Origin: DASZIT01 sp052143315
GTDB taxonomy: Bacteria; Actinomycetota; Acidimicrobiia; Acidimicrobiales; RAAP-2
Assembly (NCBI GenBank): GCA_052143315.1
Contig: JBKQTE010000011.1
Span: forward strand, 1-46,318
Length of the DNA stretch: 46,318 nucleotides
Direction of reading: 5' to 3'
The first letter of the stretch is position 1; each line of letters opens with the position of its first letter. A program made the translations under genes and the position numbers. Under the pieces are notes generated by a model, which did no database searches, had not been told where the DNA came from, and worked only from the letters and a program-made list of their open reading frames with translations. Positions 1-7,785 of the stretch are shown one piece after another.

Positions 1-600
1 GCCGGCCAGACCCTCAACTACGACTACCTGGTGACCAACACCGGGACGACGACGATCTCGTCCATCGGGGTCAGCGACAACAAGGTGGCCCCGGCCAACC
101 TCACCTGCCCGCAGGCCTCGCTCGCCCCCGGTGCGAGTGAGACCTGCACCGGCAGCTACTCCACCACCCAGACCGACGTGGACACCGGCTCGGTGGCCAA
201 CACCGCCACCGCCTCGGGCACCGACCCCTACGGCACCACCGTCGCTTCCAACCCGTCCACGGTGACGGTGCCCGCCGATCAGGCCACCTCATCGCTGTCA
301 CTCACCAAGTCCACCACCTCGTCCGGCTACGGCGCCGCCGGCCAGACCCTCGACTACGACTACCTGGTGACCAACACCGGGACGACGACGATCTCGTCCA
401 TCGGGGTCAGCGACAACAAGGTGGCCCCGGCCAACCTCACCTGCCCGCAGGCCTCGCTCGCCCCAGGTGCGAGTGAGACCTGCACCGGCAGCTACACCAC
501 CACCCAGCCCGACGTGGACACCGGCTCGGTGACCAACGTCGCCACCGCCAACGGCACCAACCCTCAAGGCACGTCCGTCACTTCCAACCCGTCCACGGTG
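1..600 (+). repeat. Near-identical 336-bp tandem repeat units within the DUF11 gene
   Basis: The bases from position 1 reappear from position 337 with very few changes, giving a period of 336 bp (112 codons). The similarity continues to about base 600 and covers the end of one repeat and the whole of the next. The later repeats of the gene are clearly related but more diverged. Such DNA-level identity points to recent duplication or gene conversion, and it is a place where short-read assemblies can collapse copies. Confidence 0.8.
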
Positions 601-3336
601 ACGGTGCCCGGGCCCGCGGCGAACCCCTCGCTCGGGCTGACCAAGACCACCGATGGCTCGAACGGCCAGGACATCCCGGTGGGCTCGCCCGTCACCTGGA
701 CCTACGCGGTGACCAACACCGGCAACGTCACCGTCATCGACGTCACCGTCACCGACAACAAGGTGGCCTCCTCGTCGATCACCTGCGGAGGTACGAACGT
801 CATTGCCACCCTGGCCCCCGGTGCCACGGTGACCTGTACGGCCACCGGCACGGCGGTGGCCGGCGCCTACGCCAACACCGGCACGGCAACGGGCACCCCG
901 CCGGCAGGAACCCCGGTAACAGCCACCTCGAATGGCAGCTACTTCGGCGCGGCCCCGGTCATCTCCCTCACCAAGTCGGCCTCCATCACCGGCTACTCGG
1001 CCCCGGGCACCCCGGTCACCTACTCCTATGCCGTCGCCAACACCGGCAACGTGGCCCTCAGTTCGGTCACCGTCACCGACCCGATGGTCGGTCTCTCGGC
1101 CATCAACTGCGGGAGCAATACCAACACCATCGCCGCCCTGGCCCCTGGCGCCACTCAGACCTGTACGGCTACCTACACCACCTCCCAGACCGACGTGGAT
1201 AGCGGCTCGATCACCAACACCGGCACCGCCACCGGCACCCCGCCGACGGGGGCCGGGCCCAACGTCACCGCCACCTCCTCGGTGACCATCCCTGCCACCC
1301 AGACCCCGGGCATCGGGATCGCCAAGTCGGCTTCCATCAGCGGCTTCTCGGCCGCCGGCACCCCGGTCACCTACTCCTATCTGGTGACCAACACCGGCAA
1401 CGTGACCCTCAACCCGGTCGCCGTCACCGACCCGATGGTCGGCCTCACGGCCATCACCTGCCCATCCACGACACTCGCCCCCGCCGCCACCGAGACGTGC
1501 ACGGCCACCTACACCACTACCCAGGCCGACGTGGACAAGGGCTCGATTACCAATACCGGCACGGCCACCGGTACCCCGCCGTCGGGGGCAAGCCACAACG
1601 TCACCGCATCCTCGTCGGTCACCGTCCCGGCCAAGCAGGGCCCGGCCATCGGAATCACCAAGACGGCCTCCACCAAGAGCTACTCGGCCGCCGGCACCGT
1701 GGTCACCTACTCCTACAAGGTGGAAAACACCGGCAACGTGACCCTCAACTCGGTTGCTGTCACCGACCCGATGAAGGGGCTGTCGGCCATCAACTGCGGG
1801 AGCAACACCAACGTCATCGCCTCCCTGAGCCCGTTGGCCTCAAAGACGTGCACAGCCACCTACACCACCACCCAGGCCGACGTGGACAAGGGCTCGATCA
1901 GGAACACGGGCACGGTGACCGGCACCTCCCCGTCGGGGGCCAAGGTCACCGCCTCGGCCACCTTGTGCGTCCCGGCCGTCCAGAGCCCGAAGGTGGCCAT
2001 CGTGAAGTCGGCCTCCATCCCGAGCTACTCGGCCCCGGGCACCAAGGTCACCTACTCCTATCTGGTGACCAACACCGGCAACGTGACCCTCACCTCGGTC
2101 ACCGTCGTCGACCCCATGTTCTGGCTATCGAGGATCAGCTGTCCGACGACCACCCTTTCCCCGGGGGCCACCGAGACGTGCACGGCCATCTACACCACCA
2201 CCCAGGCCGACGTGGATAGGGGCTCGATCAGGAACACGGGCACGGTCTTTGCCTTGGCCCCGTCGTGGACGTGGGTCACCGCCTCCTCTTCGGTGGTCGT
2301 CCCGGCCGTCCAGACCCCGAAGATCGCCATCGTGAAGTCGGCCTCCGTCGCCAGCTACTCGGCCCCGGGCACCACGGTCACCTACTCCTACAAGGTGACC
2401 GACACCGGCAACGTGACCCTCTCTCCGGTCACGGTCACCGACCCCATGTCCGGGCTGTCGAAGATCAGCTGTCCGGGAAGTTCCAACGTGATTCCCACCC
2501 TGGCCCCCGGTTCCACCGAGACCTGCACGGCCACCTACACCACCACCCAGGCCGACGTGACCAGAGGCTCGATCACCAACACCGGCACGGCCACCGGCAC
2601 CCCGCCGACAGGGCCCAACGTCACCGCCACCTCCTCGGTGATCGTCCCGTTCGTCTCGGCTGTCCCTATCCCGGCCATCGGGATCGTAAAGACGACCAAC
2701 GGCAAGAACGGCCAGGACATCCCGGTGGGCTCGGCCGTCACCTGGAGCTATGCGGTGACCAACACCGGCACGGTGACCCTCACCTCGGTCACCGTCACCG
2801 ACAACAAGGTGCGATCCTCGGCCATCACCTGTTCGGGGAGCCGCACCAACGTCATCGCCACCCTGGCCCCCGGGGCCGGCGTGACGTGTTCGGCCACCGG
2901 CACCGCGGTGGCCGGGGCCTACACCAACATCGGCACCGCCACCGGTACCCCATCGGGCGGGGGAACCCCGGTGACGGCCACCTCGACCGGCACCTACTTC
3001 GGCGCTGCCCCGGCCATCTCCCTCACCAAGTCGGCCTCCATCTCCAGGTACACGGCAGCCGGCACCAAGGTCACTTACTCCTACAAGGTGACCAACACCG
3101 GCAACGTGACCCTCAACCCGGTGACCGTCACCGACCCCATGGTCGGCCTCTCGGTCATCTCCTGCCCGGACACCTCACTGGTCCCGGCGGCCACCGAGAC
3201 CTGTACGGCCACCTACACCACCACCCAGGCCGACGTGAAGCGAGGCTCGATCACCAACATCGGCACCGCCACCGGCACCCCGCCGGTCGGGTCCAAGGTG
3301 TCCGCCACCTCCAGCGTGGTCGTGCCCTACAAGTAG
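1..3336 (+). CDS. Exported DUF11-type repeat protein, C-terminal part (5' end outside window)
   Basis: The frame is already open at base 1, so the gene starts upstream; the visible part is 1111 codons ending in TAG. It consists of one partial and nine complete immunoglobulin-like repeats of about 105-112 residues. Each opens with a segment like 'LTKSAS..GYSAPGTPVTYSY', continues through 'TNTGNVTL..VTVTDPM' and ends with 'LAPGATETCTATYTTTQADVD.GSI.NTGTATGTPP'. Two cysteines per repeat are conserved and could form a disulfide. This is the pattern of DUF11/conserved-repeat-domain proteins of bacterial cell surfaces. Two repeats (about residues 206-310 and 890-1000) are a variant with 'NGQDIPVGS'. 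The protein ends right after a repeat, with no LPXTG motif or transmembrane anchor, so secretion or non-covalent attachment is more likely than sortase anchoring. A structural or adhesive role is inference. Confidence 0.85.
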   Translation, partial: AGQTLNYDYLVTNTGTTTISSIGVSDNKVAPANLTCPQASLAPGASETCTGSYSTTQTDVDTGSVANTATASGTDPYGTTVASNPSTVTVPADQATSSLSLTKSTTSSGYGAAGQTLDYDYLVTNTGTTTISSIGVSDNKVAPANLTCPQASLAPGASETCTGSYTTTQPDVDTGSVTNVATANGTNPQGTSVTSNPSTVTVPGPAANPSLGLTKTTDGSNGQDIPVGSPVTWTYAVTNTGNVTVIDVTVTDNKVASSSITCGGTNVIATLAPGATVTCTATGTAVAGAYANTGTATGTPPAGTPVTATSNGSYFGAAPVISLTKSASITGYSAPGTPVTYSYAVANTGNVALSSVTVTDPMVGLSAINCGSNTNTIAALAPGATQTCTATYTTSQTDVDSGSITNTGTATGTPPTGAGPNVTATSSVTIPATQTPGIGIAKSASISGFSAAGTPVTYSYLVTNTGNVTLNPVAVTDPMVGLTAITCPSTTLAPAATETCTATYTTTQADVDKGSITNTGTATGTPPSGASHNVTASSSVTVPAKQGPAIGITKTASTKSYSAAGTVVTYSYKVENTGNVTLNSVAVTDPMKGLSAINCGSNTNVIASLSPLASKTCTATYTTTQADVDKGSIRNTGTVTGTSPSGAKVTASATLCVPAVQSPKVAIVKSASIPSYSAPGTKVTYSYLVTNTGNVTLTSVTVVDPMFWLSRISCPTTTLSPGATETCTAIYTTTQADVDRGSIRNTGTVFALAPSWTWVTASSSVVVPAVQTPKIAIVKSASVASYSAPGTTVTYSYKVTDTGNVTLSPVTVTDPMSGLSKISCPGSSNVIPTLAPGSTETCTATYTTTQADVTRGSITNTGTATGTPPTGPNVTATSSVIVPFVSAVPIPAIGIVKTTNGKNGQDIPVGSAVTWSYAVTNTGTVTLTSVTVTDNKVRSSAITCSGSRTNVIATLAPGAGVTCSATGTAVAGAYTNIGTATGTPSGGGTPVTATSTGTYFGAAPAISLTKSASISRYTAAGTKVTYSYKVTNTGNVTLNPVTVTDPMVGLSVISCPDTSLVPAATETCTATYTTTQADVKRGSITNIGTATGTPPVGSKVSATSSVVVPYK

Positions 3337-3550
3337 TCCTCGTGATGCCGCTCACCGGAGACCCCGGGGCGCCGAACACCGGGTCCGTCCTGGGTTCACC
3401 GCTTGAAGTCACTGGTCGCGACGGCAACGACTGCGATCTTCAGAAGCGGTGCAGGTCAGCGTCACCTTCAGTGGACCCCACGCCATACCTGGAGCGAGGC
3501 GGCTGACGATGACCGGTCAGTAAAGGCCCACGCACTAACTTTGTTTCATT

Positions 3551-4534
3551 GTGGTGCGCTCCAGTGATGCGAGAACCGTTCCAACCGAGAGCACGACGGT
3601 GAAGAAGCCGTCCTCCATCGAACGCATTCAGCGCTTGGAGAAGCTGGAGCAAGAGCGCCTCGAAGAGAAGGAGCGCAAGGAAGAACGGCGGCGCCAGGCG
3701 ATCGCCGGGGCGAAGCCGTCGGGCGGCCGCCACGATCTCGTCGACCGAATCGAACGGATCACGAAGTACCCGATGGCCGTCCTGGGGATCGCCTGGCTCG
3801 TCCTCGCCATCGTCGTCCTCACGACAGACGTCAACGGCTCTGCCTCTACAGTCCTCGTCGGCGGCCTTTTCGTGCTCTGGGTCATCACGCTGGTGGAGTA
3901 TCTCGTGCGCCTGGTGGTCACGCCTGACAGGCGCGGCTATCTCAGGAGGCGGTGGGTAGAGCCGGCGACCGTGGCGGTGCCCCCCTTTCAGAGCTGGCAC
4001 ATCGTAGGAATCGAAAAGGTGGGCATCCTCTTGCGCGAGGTGGAGCTGCGAGTGGAGTCCGTCTTGAAACACCACAGCCTCTTCCGGGTGCTCATTGCCG
4101 CCGTGGCAACCCTCTTCATTGGAGCCTGGCTCGTGCTGCTCTTTGAAGAGAAGGCCAAGGGAAGCAACATTCACGACTACCCCGACGCTCTGTGGTGGGC
4201 CATCGTTACTGTCACCACTGTGGGTTATGGGGACCGGTACCCGGTCACCGAAGGCGGCCGGGTCGTGGCCGCGATCCTCATGCTGGTGGGAATTGGGCTC
4301 ATCGGCGTGCTGACCGCTACGGTCGCGTCCGTCTTCGTCAAGGAACACACCGACGCCAACAGGGAAGAGTTCAAGAAGGGCCACGCCGACCTGGGCCAGC
4401 AGCTATCGGTGATCAGTGACCGGCTGGGCGACGTCGAAGGCCGGCTCGGCGCCACACCTGCGGAGGTGGCGACGGTGGATGCGGCGGCTGACGCCGAGGC
4501 AGCGGCGAACAGGCAGGTCGAACCAGATGCTTGA
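3551..4534 (+). CDS. Ion-channel protein with potassium selectivity filter
   Basis: A 327-residue membrane protein. Residues 1-60 are a highly charged, probably coiled-coil cytoplasmic segment rich in Glu, Lys and Arg. Hydrophobic segments lie near 75-92, 98-123 and 178-199, followed by a pore helix and the filter T223-V-G-Y-G-D228, then a last helix near 236-262 and a short polar tail. The TVGYGD signature and the following 'RYPVT' are diagnostic of potassium channels of the Ion_trans/Ion_trans_2 type. The region where a voltage-sensing S4 helix would lie (about 125-170) has scattered Arg/Lys but no clean R-x-x-R ladder, so voltage gating is uncertain. GTG at 3551 or 3554 is the probable start; no strong ribosome-binding site precedes it. 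It stands alone, with about 215 bp free upstream in which I see no clear promoter. Confidence 0.85.
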   Translation: MVRSSDARTVPTESTTVKKPSSIERIQRLEKLEQERLEEKERKEERRRQAIAGAKPSGGRHDLVDRIERITKYPMAVLGIAWLVLAIVVLTTDVNGSASTVLVGGLFVLWVITLVEYLVRLVVTPDRRGYLRRRWVEPATVAVPPFQSWHIVGIEKVGILLREVELRVESVLKHHSLFRVLIAAVATLFIGAWLVLLFEEKAKGSNIHDYPDALWWAIVTVTTVGYGDRYPVTEGGRVVAAILMLVGIGLIGVLTATVASVFVKEHTDANREEFKKGHADLGQQLSVISDRLGDVEGRLGATPAEVATVDAAADAEAAANRQVEPDA

Positions 4535-4615
4535 ACGTCGTCACTGGCCCACCGCCATCCTCAGGATCATCTGTCGTGTTGGTTCGCCGCTGCCCTATTC
4601 CCCGATAGGAGGTTG

Positions 4616-4717
4616 ATGGACGGAGCCCAGTATGTCCATATCAACTGCGGTCAAGAGCTCCCGTGTTGTACTACGTTGATCCCAGCAGATGACAGTGAGG
4701 CAACTGGGCTGTATTGA
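4616..4717 (+). CDS. Possible small ORF (33 residues) behind an AGGAGG sequence
   Basis: An ATG at 4616 follows AGGAGG (4607-4612) with a 3-nt spacer and opens a 33-codon frame ending in TGA. The predicted peptide contains three cysteines, two of them adjacent, and matches nothing I recognise. It lies in the 246-bp gap between the channel gene and the next membrane-protein gene, in DNA of lower G+C than its surroundings. The spacer is shorter than usual and the codon usage is not typical of the neighbours, so it may be chance. Confidence 0.2.
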   Translation: MDGAQYVHINCGQELPCCTTLIPADDSEATGLY

Positions 4718-4780
4718 TTCAATCTGGCATCGAAGAGATTTCTGGAGCGACTGTGGAAGCGAGAGGTCGGGAGTAAAGCT

Positions 4781-5158
4781 ATGAAACGGGGTCTCACTAT
4801 TGGGTTGCTGCTCGTCCTCGTTGGTTTCCTCATACTCGTGGTTGTCTTCTGGACCGACTCCGCTCACTGGTTCCTGCGCTTCACCGGTGCGGATGCCGAG
4901 TCGGGAACCTGGTACGGATTCTGGTCTGGCTTCGGTGGTGCGATTCCTGACTTCCTCATCCTTGGCAGCATCATCACCATCTACCGTCACCACAATTGCC
5001 ACGTCAAAGGATGTCTGCGACTTGGGAAGCCGGTCGAAGGCACCCCGTATCTTGCTTGCCCGGCGCACCATCCGGCACATGAAGGCAGTAGGCGATCAGT
5101 GTCAGAGGACGTCATCAAACTCGCTCACAAGGCCCATCTCGAGCGTGAGGCGTCGTGA
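4781..5158 (+). CDS. Small membrane protein with His/Cys-rich C-terminal motif
   Basis: A 125-residue protein with GGGAG seven bases before its ATG. Two hydrophobic segments (about 5-24 and 50-67) are followed by a cytoplasmic motif reading 'YRHHNCHVKGCLRLG', then 'GTPYLACPAHHP' and a helical charged tail. The arrangement HHxCHxxxC...CxxHH looks like a metal-binding site. I recall the same motif in uncharacterised small membrane proteins of actinobacteria and their phages, for which no function is established. The gene sits in a lower-G+C stretch between the channel and sigma-factor genes. Metal binding is inference; membrane location is well supported. Confidence 0.7.
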   Translation: MKRGLTIGLLLVLVGFLILVVVFWTDSAHWFLRFTGADAESGTWYGFWSGFGGAIPDFLILGSIITIYRHHNCHVKGCLRLGKPVEGTPYLACPAHHPAHEGSRRSVSEDVIKLAHKAHLEREAS

Positions 5159-5363
5159 TTCTGAGGACCTGAGACACAGAGCCTGGCCGGCTGACGTGCA
5201 ATCGGCCAAGGGGCTGTCCCCGACGAAACGCCAGGTACTCTTCATGTTTCACTCTGCGCGTCGCTCAGGGGATCTGATCTTCTGGTCTCCTCCGGCGTGC
5301 CGGGAGTTTCCCGGACATTCGGCGTGCAAGATCTGTGTTCATTAGGTACTGGGCTGCGCGTGG

Positions 5364-6374
5364 TCAGGGTCGGGTCGTGAGTGCTGCCAGGGCTTCTACA
5401 GCTCCGGCGGTGGGTGCGGTGGCGACGAGCCCGCGGTAGAGCTGGACGATGGTGGTTCGGTCGACGGCGCCGGTCCGCGCCCGATCGCAGTGCGCGGACT
5501 GGATCGCGGCCTCGAGCTGGAACCGTCCGAGTGGTGCGCCCAGTGCATGGGCGCGCCGAAGGAGCGCCTCGCCTTCGGCGATGAGCGGGCGGTCCCACAG
5601 CGCGGTGTCCTGCTGGTCGAGGGGTGGCCATGGCGTGCCCGTGCGTGCGGGTGCCCGCGACTGTGCGAAGGTGAGCAGCGCGGCGAGGCCCCACGCCTCG
5701 GGTTCGGTGTCGAGCAGACTTGCGGTGAGCACGGCGAGCCAACGTGCCTCGTCGGCGATGGATTCACGGATTCGCTCGTGCTGGTCGAGCCAGTCGATCG
5801 CGTAGGCGCCGTAGATGGCTTCGAGCACCGCGGGCAGCCGTGCCGGCAGGTCCGCCCGCGTCGGGGTACGGAACGGGATGCCGGCGTCGCGTATGCGTCG
5901 CTTTGCCCGGACCAGGCGCTGTGCCAACGCCGCGGGCTGGACCGCGAACAGGCGAGCGATCTGGGCCGCGTCGAAGCCCAGCACGACTTGGAGCATGAGC
6001 GGAGTGCGTACCTCGGGGTTGATCGCCGGGTGCGAGCACGCGAACAGCAGTTCTAACCGCTTGTCGGGGATCGCGTTCGGGTCGGGCTCGGTGAACGTGG
6101 CCGCCACGTGATCGTACAGTGGTGCCGATGTGCGCGTGGCCGCGGAGCCGAGCAGGTCGCGGATGCGGTTGCGAGCCACGGTCATGAGCCACCCGGGCGG
6201 GTTGTCGGGGACGCCAGTCGTCGGCCAGGTGCGCAGCGCCCGCTCGAAGGCGTCGGCGAGCGCATCCTCGGCAAGTGCGATGTCCCGTGTCGTCGCCGCC
6301 AGCAGCGCCACCAGCCGGCCGTACGACGCCCTGGCAGCACGCTCGGCGGCGGTGCCGACCTCCTGCCCGGTCAC
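5364..6374 (-). CDS. ECF42-type RNA polymerase sigma factor with C-terminal DUF6596 region
   Basis: With the GTG at 6374 the protein is 336 residues. Region sigma-2 spans about 15-78 ('AEDALADAFERALRTWP', then 'PPGWLMTVARNRIRDLL') and sigma-4 about 105-165 ('LGFDAAQIARLFAVQPAALAQRLVRAK'). A C-terminal helical extension follows from about 170 to the end, typical of the ECF42/DUF6596 group, which has no classical anti-sigma factor and instead lies next to YCII/DGPF proteins, as here. The GTG overlaps the stop of the YCII gene in a GTGA tetranucleotide, implying translational coupling, and it fits the N-termini of relatives. An ATG at 6398 would add eight residues. The C-terminal extension is thought to control activity in this group. 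Confidence 0.88.
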   Translation of the reverse strand: MTGQEVGTAAERAARASYGRLVALLAATTRDIALAEDALADAFERALRTWPTTGVPDNPPGWLMTVARNRIRDLLGSAATRTSAPLYDHVAATFTEPDPNAIPDKRLELLFACSHPAINPEVRTPLMLQVVLGFDAAQIARLFAVQPAALAQRLVRAKRRIRDAGIPFRTPTRADLPARLPAVLEAIYGAYAIDWLDQHERIRESIADEARWLAVLTASLLDTEPEAWGLAALLTFAQSRAPARTGTPWPPLDQQDTALWDRPLIAEGEALLRRAHALGAPLGRFQLEAAIQSAHCDRARTGAVDRTTIVQLYRGLVATAPTAGAVEALAALTTRP

Positions 6375-6757
6375 TTGACCGGCTGTGTGCCCTGCCATGA
6401 TCCGTCTATGTAGCGGGTCGAGGTCGGTCGGATCTCGACGTGACCCCACGACACCGACGGTGCCTTCCTCGCCCACTCGATGGCGGCGTCGAGGTCCGGG
6501 ACCTCGATGACGAAGGTGCCGCCGAGTTGCTCTTTCGTGTCAGCGAACGGGCCATCCTGCACGATGAGCTCACCGCTCGCGAGGGTGACGGTGGTAGTCG
6601 CGTTCGACTGCTGCAGCACCTCGGCGCTGGCGAGCACGCCCGCATCCTCGAGCGCCTTGGCGTAGGCCTGGAACGCGCGCATCCCCTCGGCGATGGCCTC
6701 GGGGCCGAGCTCCTCGGCGGTCGGCTCGGGATAGTAGAGCAGGAGGGTGTATCGCAT
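6371..6757 (-). CDS. YCII/DGPF-domain protein, partner of the ECF42 sigma factor
   Basis: A 128-residue protein beginning 'MRYTLLLYYPEP', with the family signature D68-G-P-F71 inside 'QDGPFADTKEQLGG' and the C-terminal 'AIEWARKAP...G.VEIRP' strand-helix pattern. It belongs to the YCII-related (DGPF) family, ferredoxin-like-fold proteins encoded almost invariably beside ECF42 sigma factors. Their biochemical role is unsettled; they are usually the main regulon member. The ATG at 6757 has a good ribosome-binding site (GAAAGGA about 8 bases upstream), and the frame continuing upstream to 6829 crosses the likely promoter. The last four bases overlap the sigma-factor start. Confidence 0.88.
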   Translation of the reverse strand: MRYTLLLYYPEPTAEELGPEAIAEGMRAFQAYAKALEDAGVLASAEVLQQSNATTTVTLASGELIVQDGPFADTKEQLGGTFVIEVPDLDAAIEWARKAPSVSWGHVEIRPTSTRYIDGSWQGTQPVK

Positions 6758-6801
6758 GGCTGCCGTCCTTTCGGATCGTATCTCGATTCTGTCACCGTAG
6801 T

Positions 6802-6828
6802 GACGGACGAGCAGCGGCGAGATCGACA
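6802..6828 (-). promoter_or_regulatory. Candidate ECF42-dependent promoter for the YCII-sigma operon
   Basis: On the minus strand TGTCGA (6828-6823) is followed after 17 bases by CGTC (6805-6802), about 45 bases before the YCII start. ECF42 sigma factors are known to recognise a TGTCGA -35 element with a CG(A/T)C-like -10 element, so autoregulation is expected. A perfect inverted repeat GTCAC-CGTA-GTGAC covers 6791-6804, at the predicted transcription start, and might be an additional operator. Confidence 0.5.
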
Positions 6829-6889
6829 CAGATTTCCTTCGTAGAGCCGAACGTCCTCAGGGCCCGCTCGTGCTCGTGCCGGGTGAGCA

Positions 6890-7729
6890 CTATCGGGACA
6901 GCCGGCCTCCCTGTGCCGCCAGCCGGTCGGTCAGGGTCGGCCAGACCTCGGGGTCGTGGCCCGGCACGATCACCAGTCCCTCTTCCTCGGCGATGGCCTT
7001 CAGGCGCCGGATGGGCTCGACGGTGTCGGCCGGGTCGCAGTGGATCACCCCCCCGATGGGCAGCTCGTGTTCGAGGTTCTCCGTGAGGTCGGCGGCGTCC
7101 ATGGCGAAGACGAAGCCGCCGCCGCCCACCGACTCGTCGAAGCGGACCACGAAGCTCTGGTGGCCAGGGGTGTGGCCGGCGGTGTCGACGGCGGTGACCC
7201 CGGGGGCCAGCTCGACGTCGCCGTCGGCCAGCCGCCACTCGATGGCCGGGTCGTCGAAGTCCACCCGGTAGATGCCGTGCGTCTCGGCCTCGGCGCTCAG
7301 ACCGAAGTCGAGCTCGGCCCGCTGGAGGTGGACCGGGGCGGTGCCGGCGAAGTGCCGGATGCCGCCGGCGTGGTCGTTGTGGAGGTGCGACACCGCCACC
7401 GCCGAGATCGAGTCGACCGGCACGTTGGAGCGCTCGAGGGCCTCGATGAGCGGGTCGCCGTCGCCCGGCGGGAGGACGGGCTTGATGGCGTAGAAGTTGC
7501 CGTGGAACCGCTTCCGGAGGGCCGGGTCGGTGATGAGCGACGGGTTGAAGCCGGTGTCCAGCAGCATCCACCCCCCGTCGAGCTCGAGCAGGATGCCCGG
7601 GACCGGCTCGGTCAGGCGCTGCCCGACCGGGGTGCCGTGCACCGACCACGCCTTGGGCAGCTCCTCCCACCCGAGGGTGAGCAGGATCACCCGGCGGACG
7701 CCGGTGGTGGTGAGGGTACCTCCTCCCAT
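6890..7729 (-). CDS. Metallo-beta-lactamase-fold hydrolase, N-acyl homoserine lactonase-like
   Basis: A 279-residue MBL-fold protein with the metal-binding motif S-H115-L-H117-N-D119-H120-A-G-G, a later 'DTAGHTPGHQS' histidine, a 'MDAADL' aspartate and a C-terminal 'VPGHDPE' histidine. Together these supply both zinc sites. The general layout is that of the N-acyl homoserine lactonase family (AttM/AhlD-like), whose members hydrolyse lactones and other cyclic esters. The ATG at 7729 has AAGGAG six bases upstream; the frame extends much further 5' but is not coding-like there. It lies 56 bp downstream of a transporter permease on the same strand, so it is probably the last gene of the ABC-transporter operon. 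That suggests action on the imported compound or a product of it; quorum quenching is the alternative. Confidence 0.82.
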   Translation of the reverse strand: MGGGTLTTTGVRRVILLTLGWEELPKAWSVHGTPVGQRLTEPVPGILLELDGGWMLLDTGFNPSLITDPALRKRFHGNFYAIKPVLPPGDGDPLIEALERSNVPVDSISAVAVSHLHNDHAGGIRHFAGTAPVHLQRAELDFGLSAEAETHGIYRVDFDDPAIEWRLADGDVELAPGVTAVDTAGHTPGHQSFVVRFDESVGGGGFVFAMDAADLTENLEHELPIGGVIHCDPADTVEPIRRLKAIAEEEGLVIVPGHDPEVWPTLTDRLAAQGGRLSR

Positions 7730-7785
7730 GGTGCTCCTTCCGTGAGCGGGGTGTGTCGAGCTCGTGAACTGCCCGGGCCGGCGGC

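Noticed and set aside
298..1596. 432-codon minus-strand frame
   Set aside because: Mirror of the DUF11 repeats; periodic Gly/Arg-rich translation reflects the repeat DNA.
1..3336. Direct repeats as a CRISPR array
   Set aside because: Units are about 310-340 bp, in frame and protein-coding, with no short repeat-spacer pattern or cas genes.
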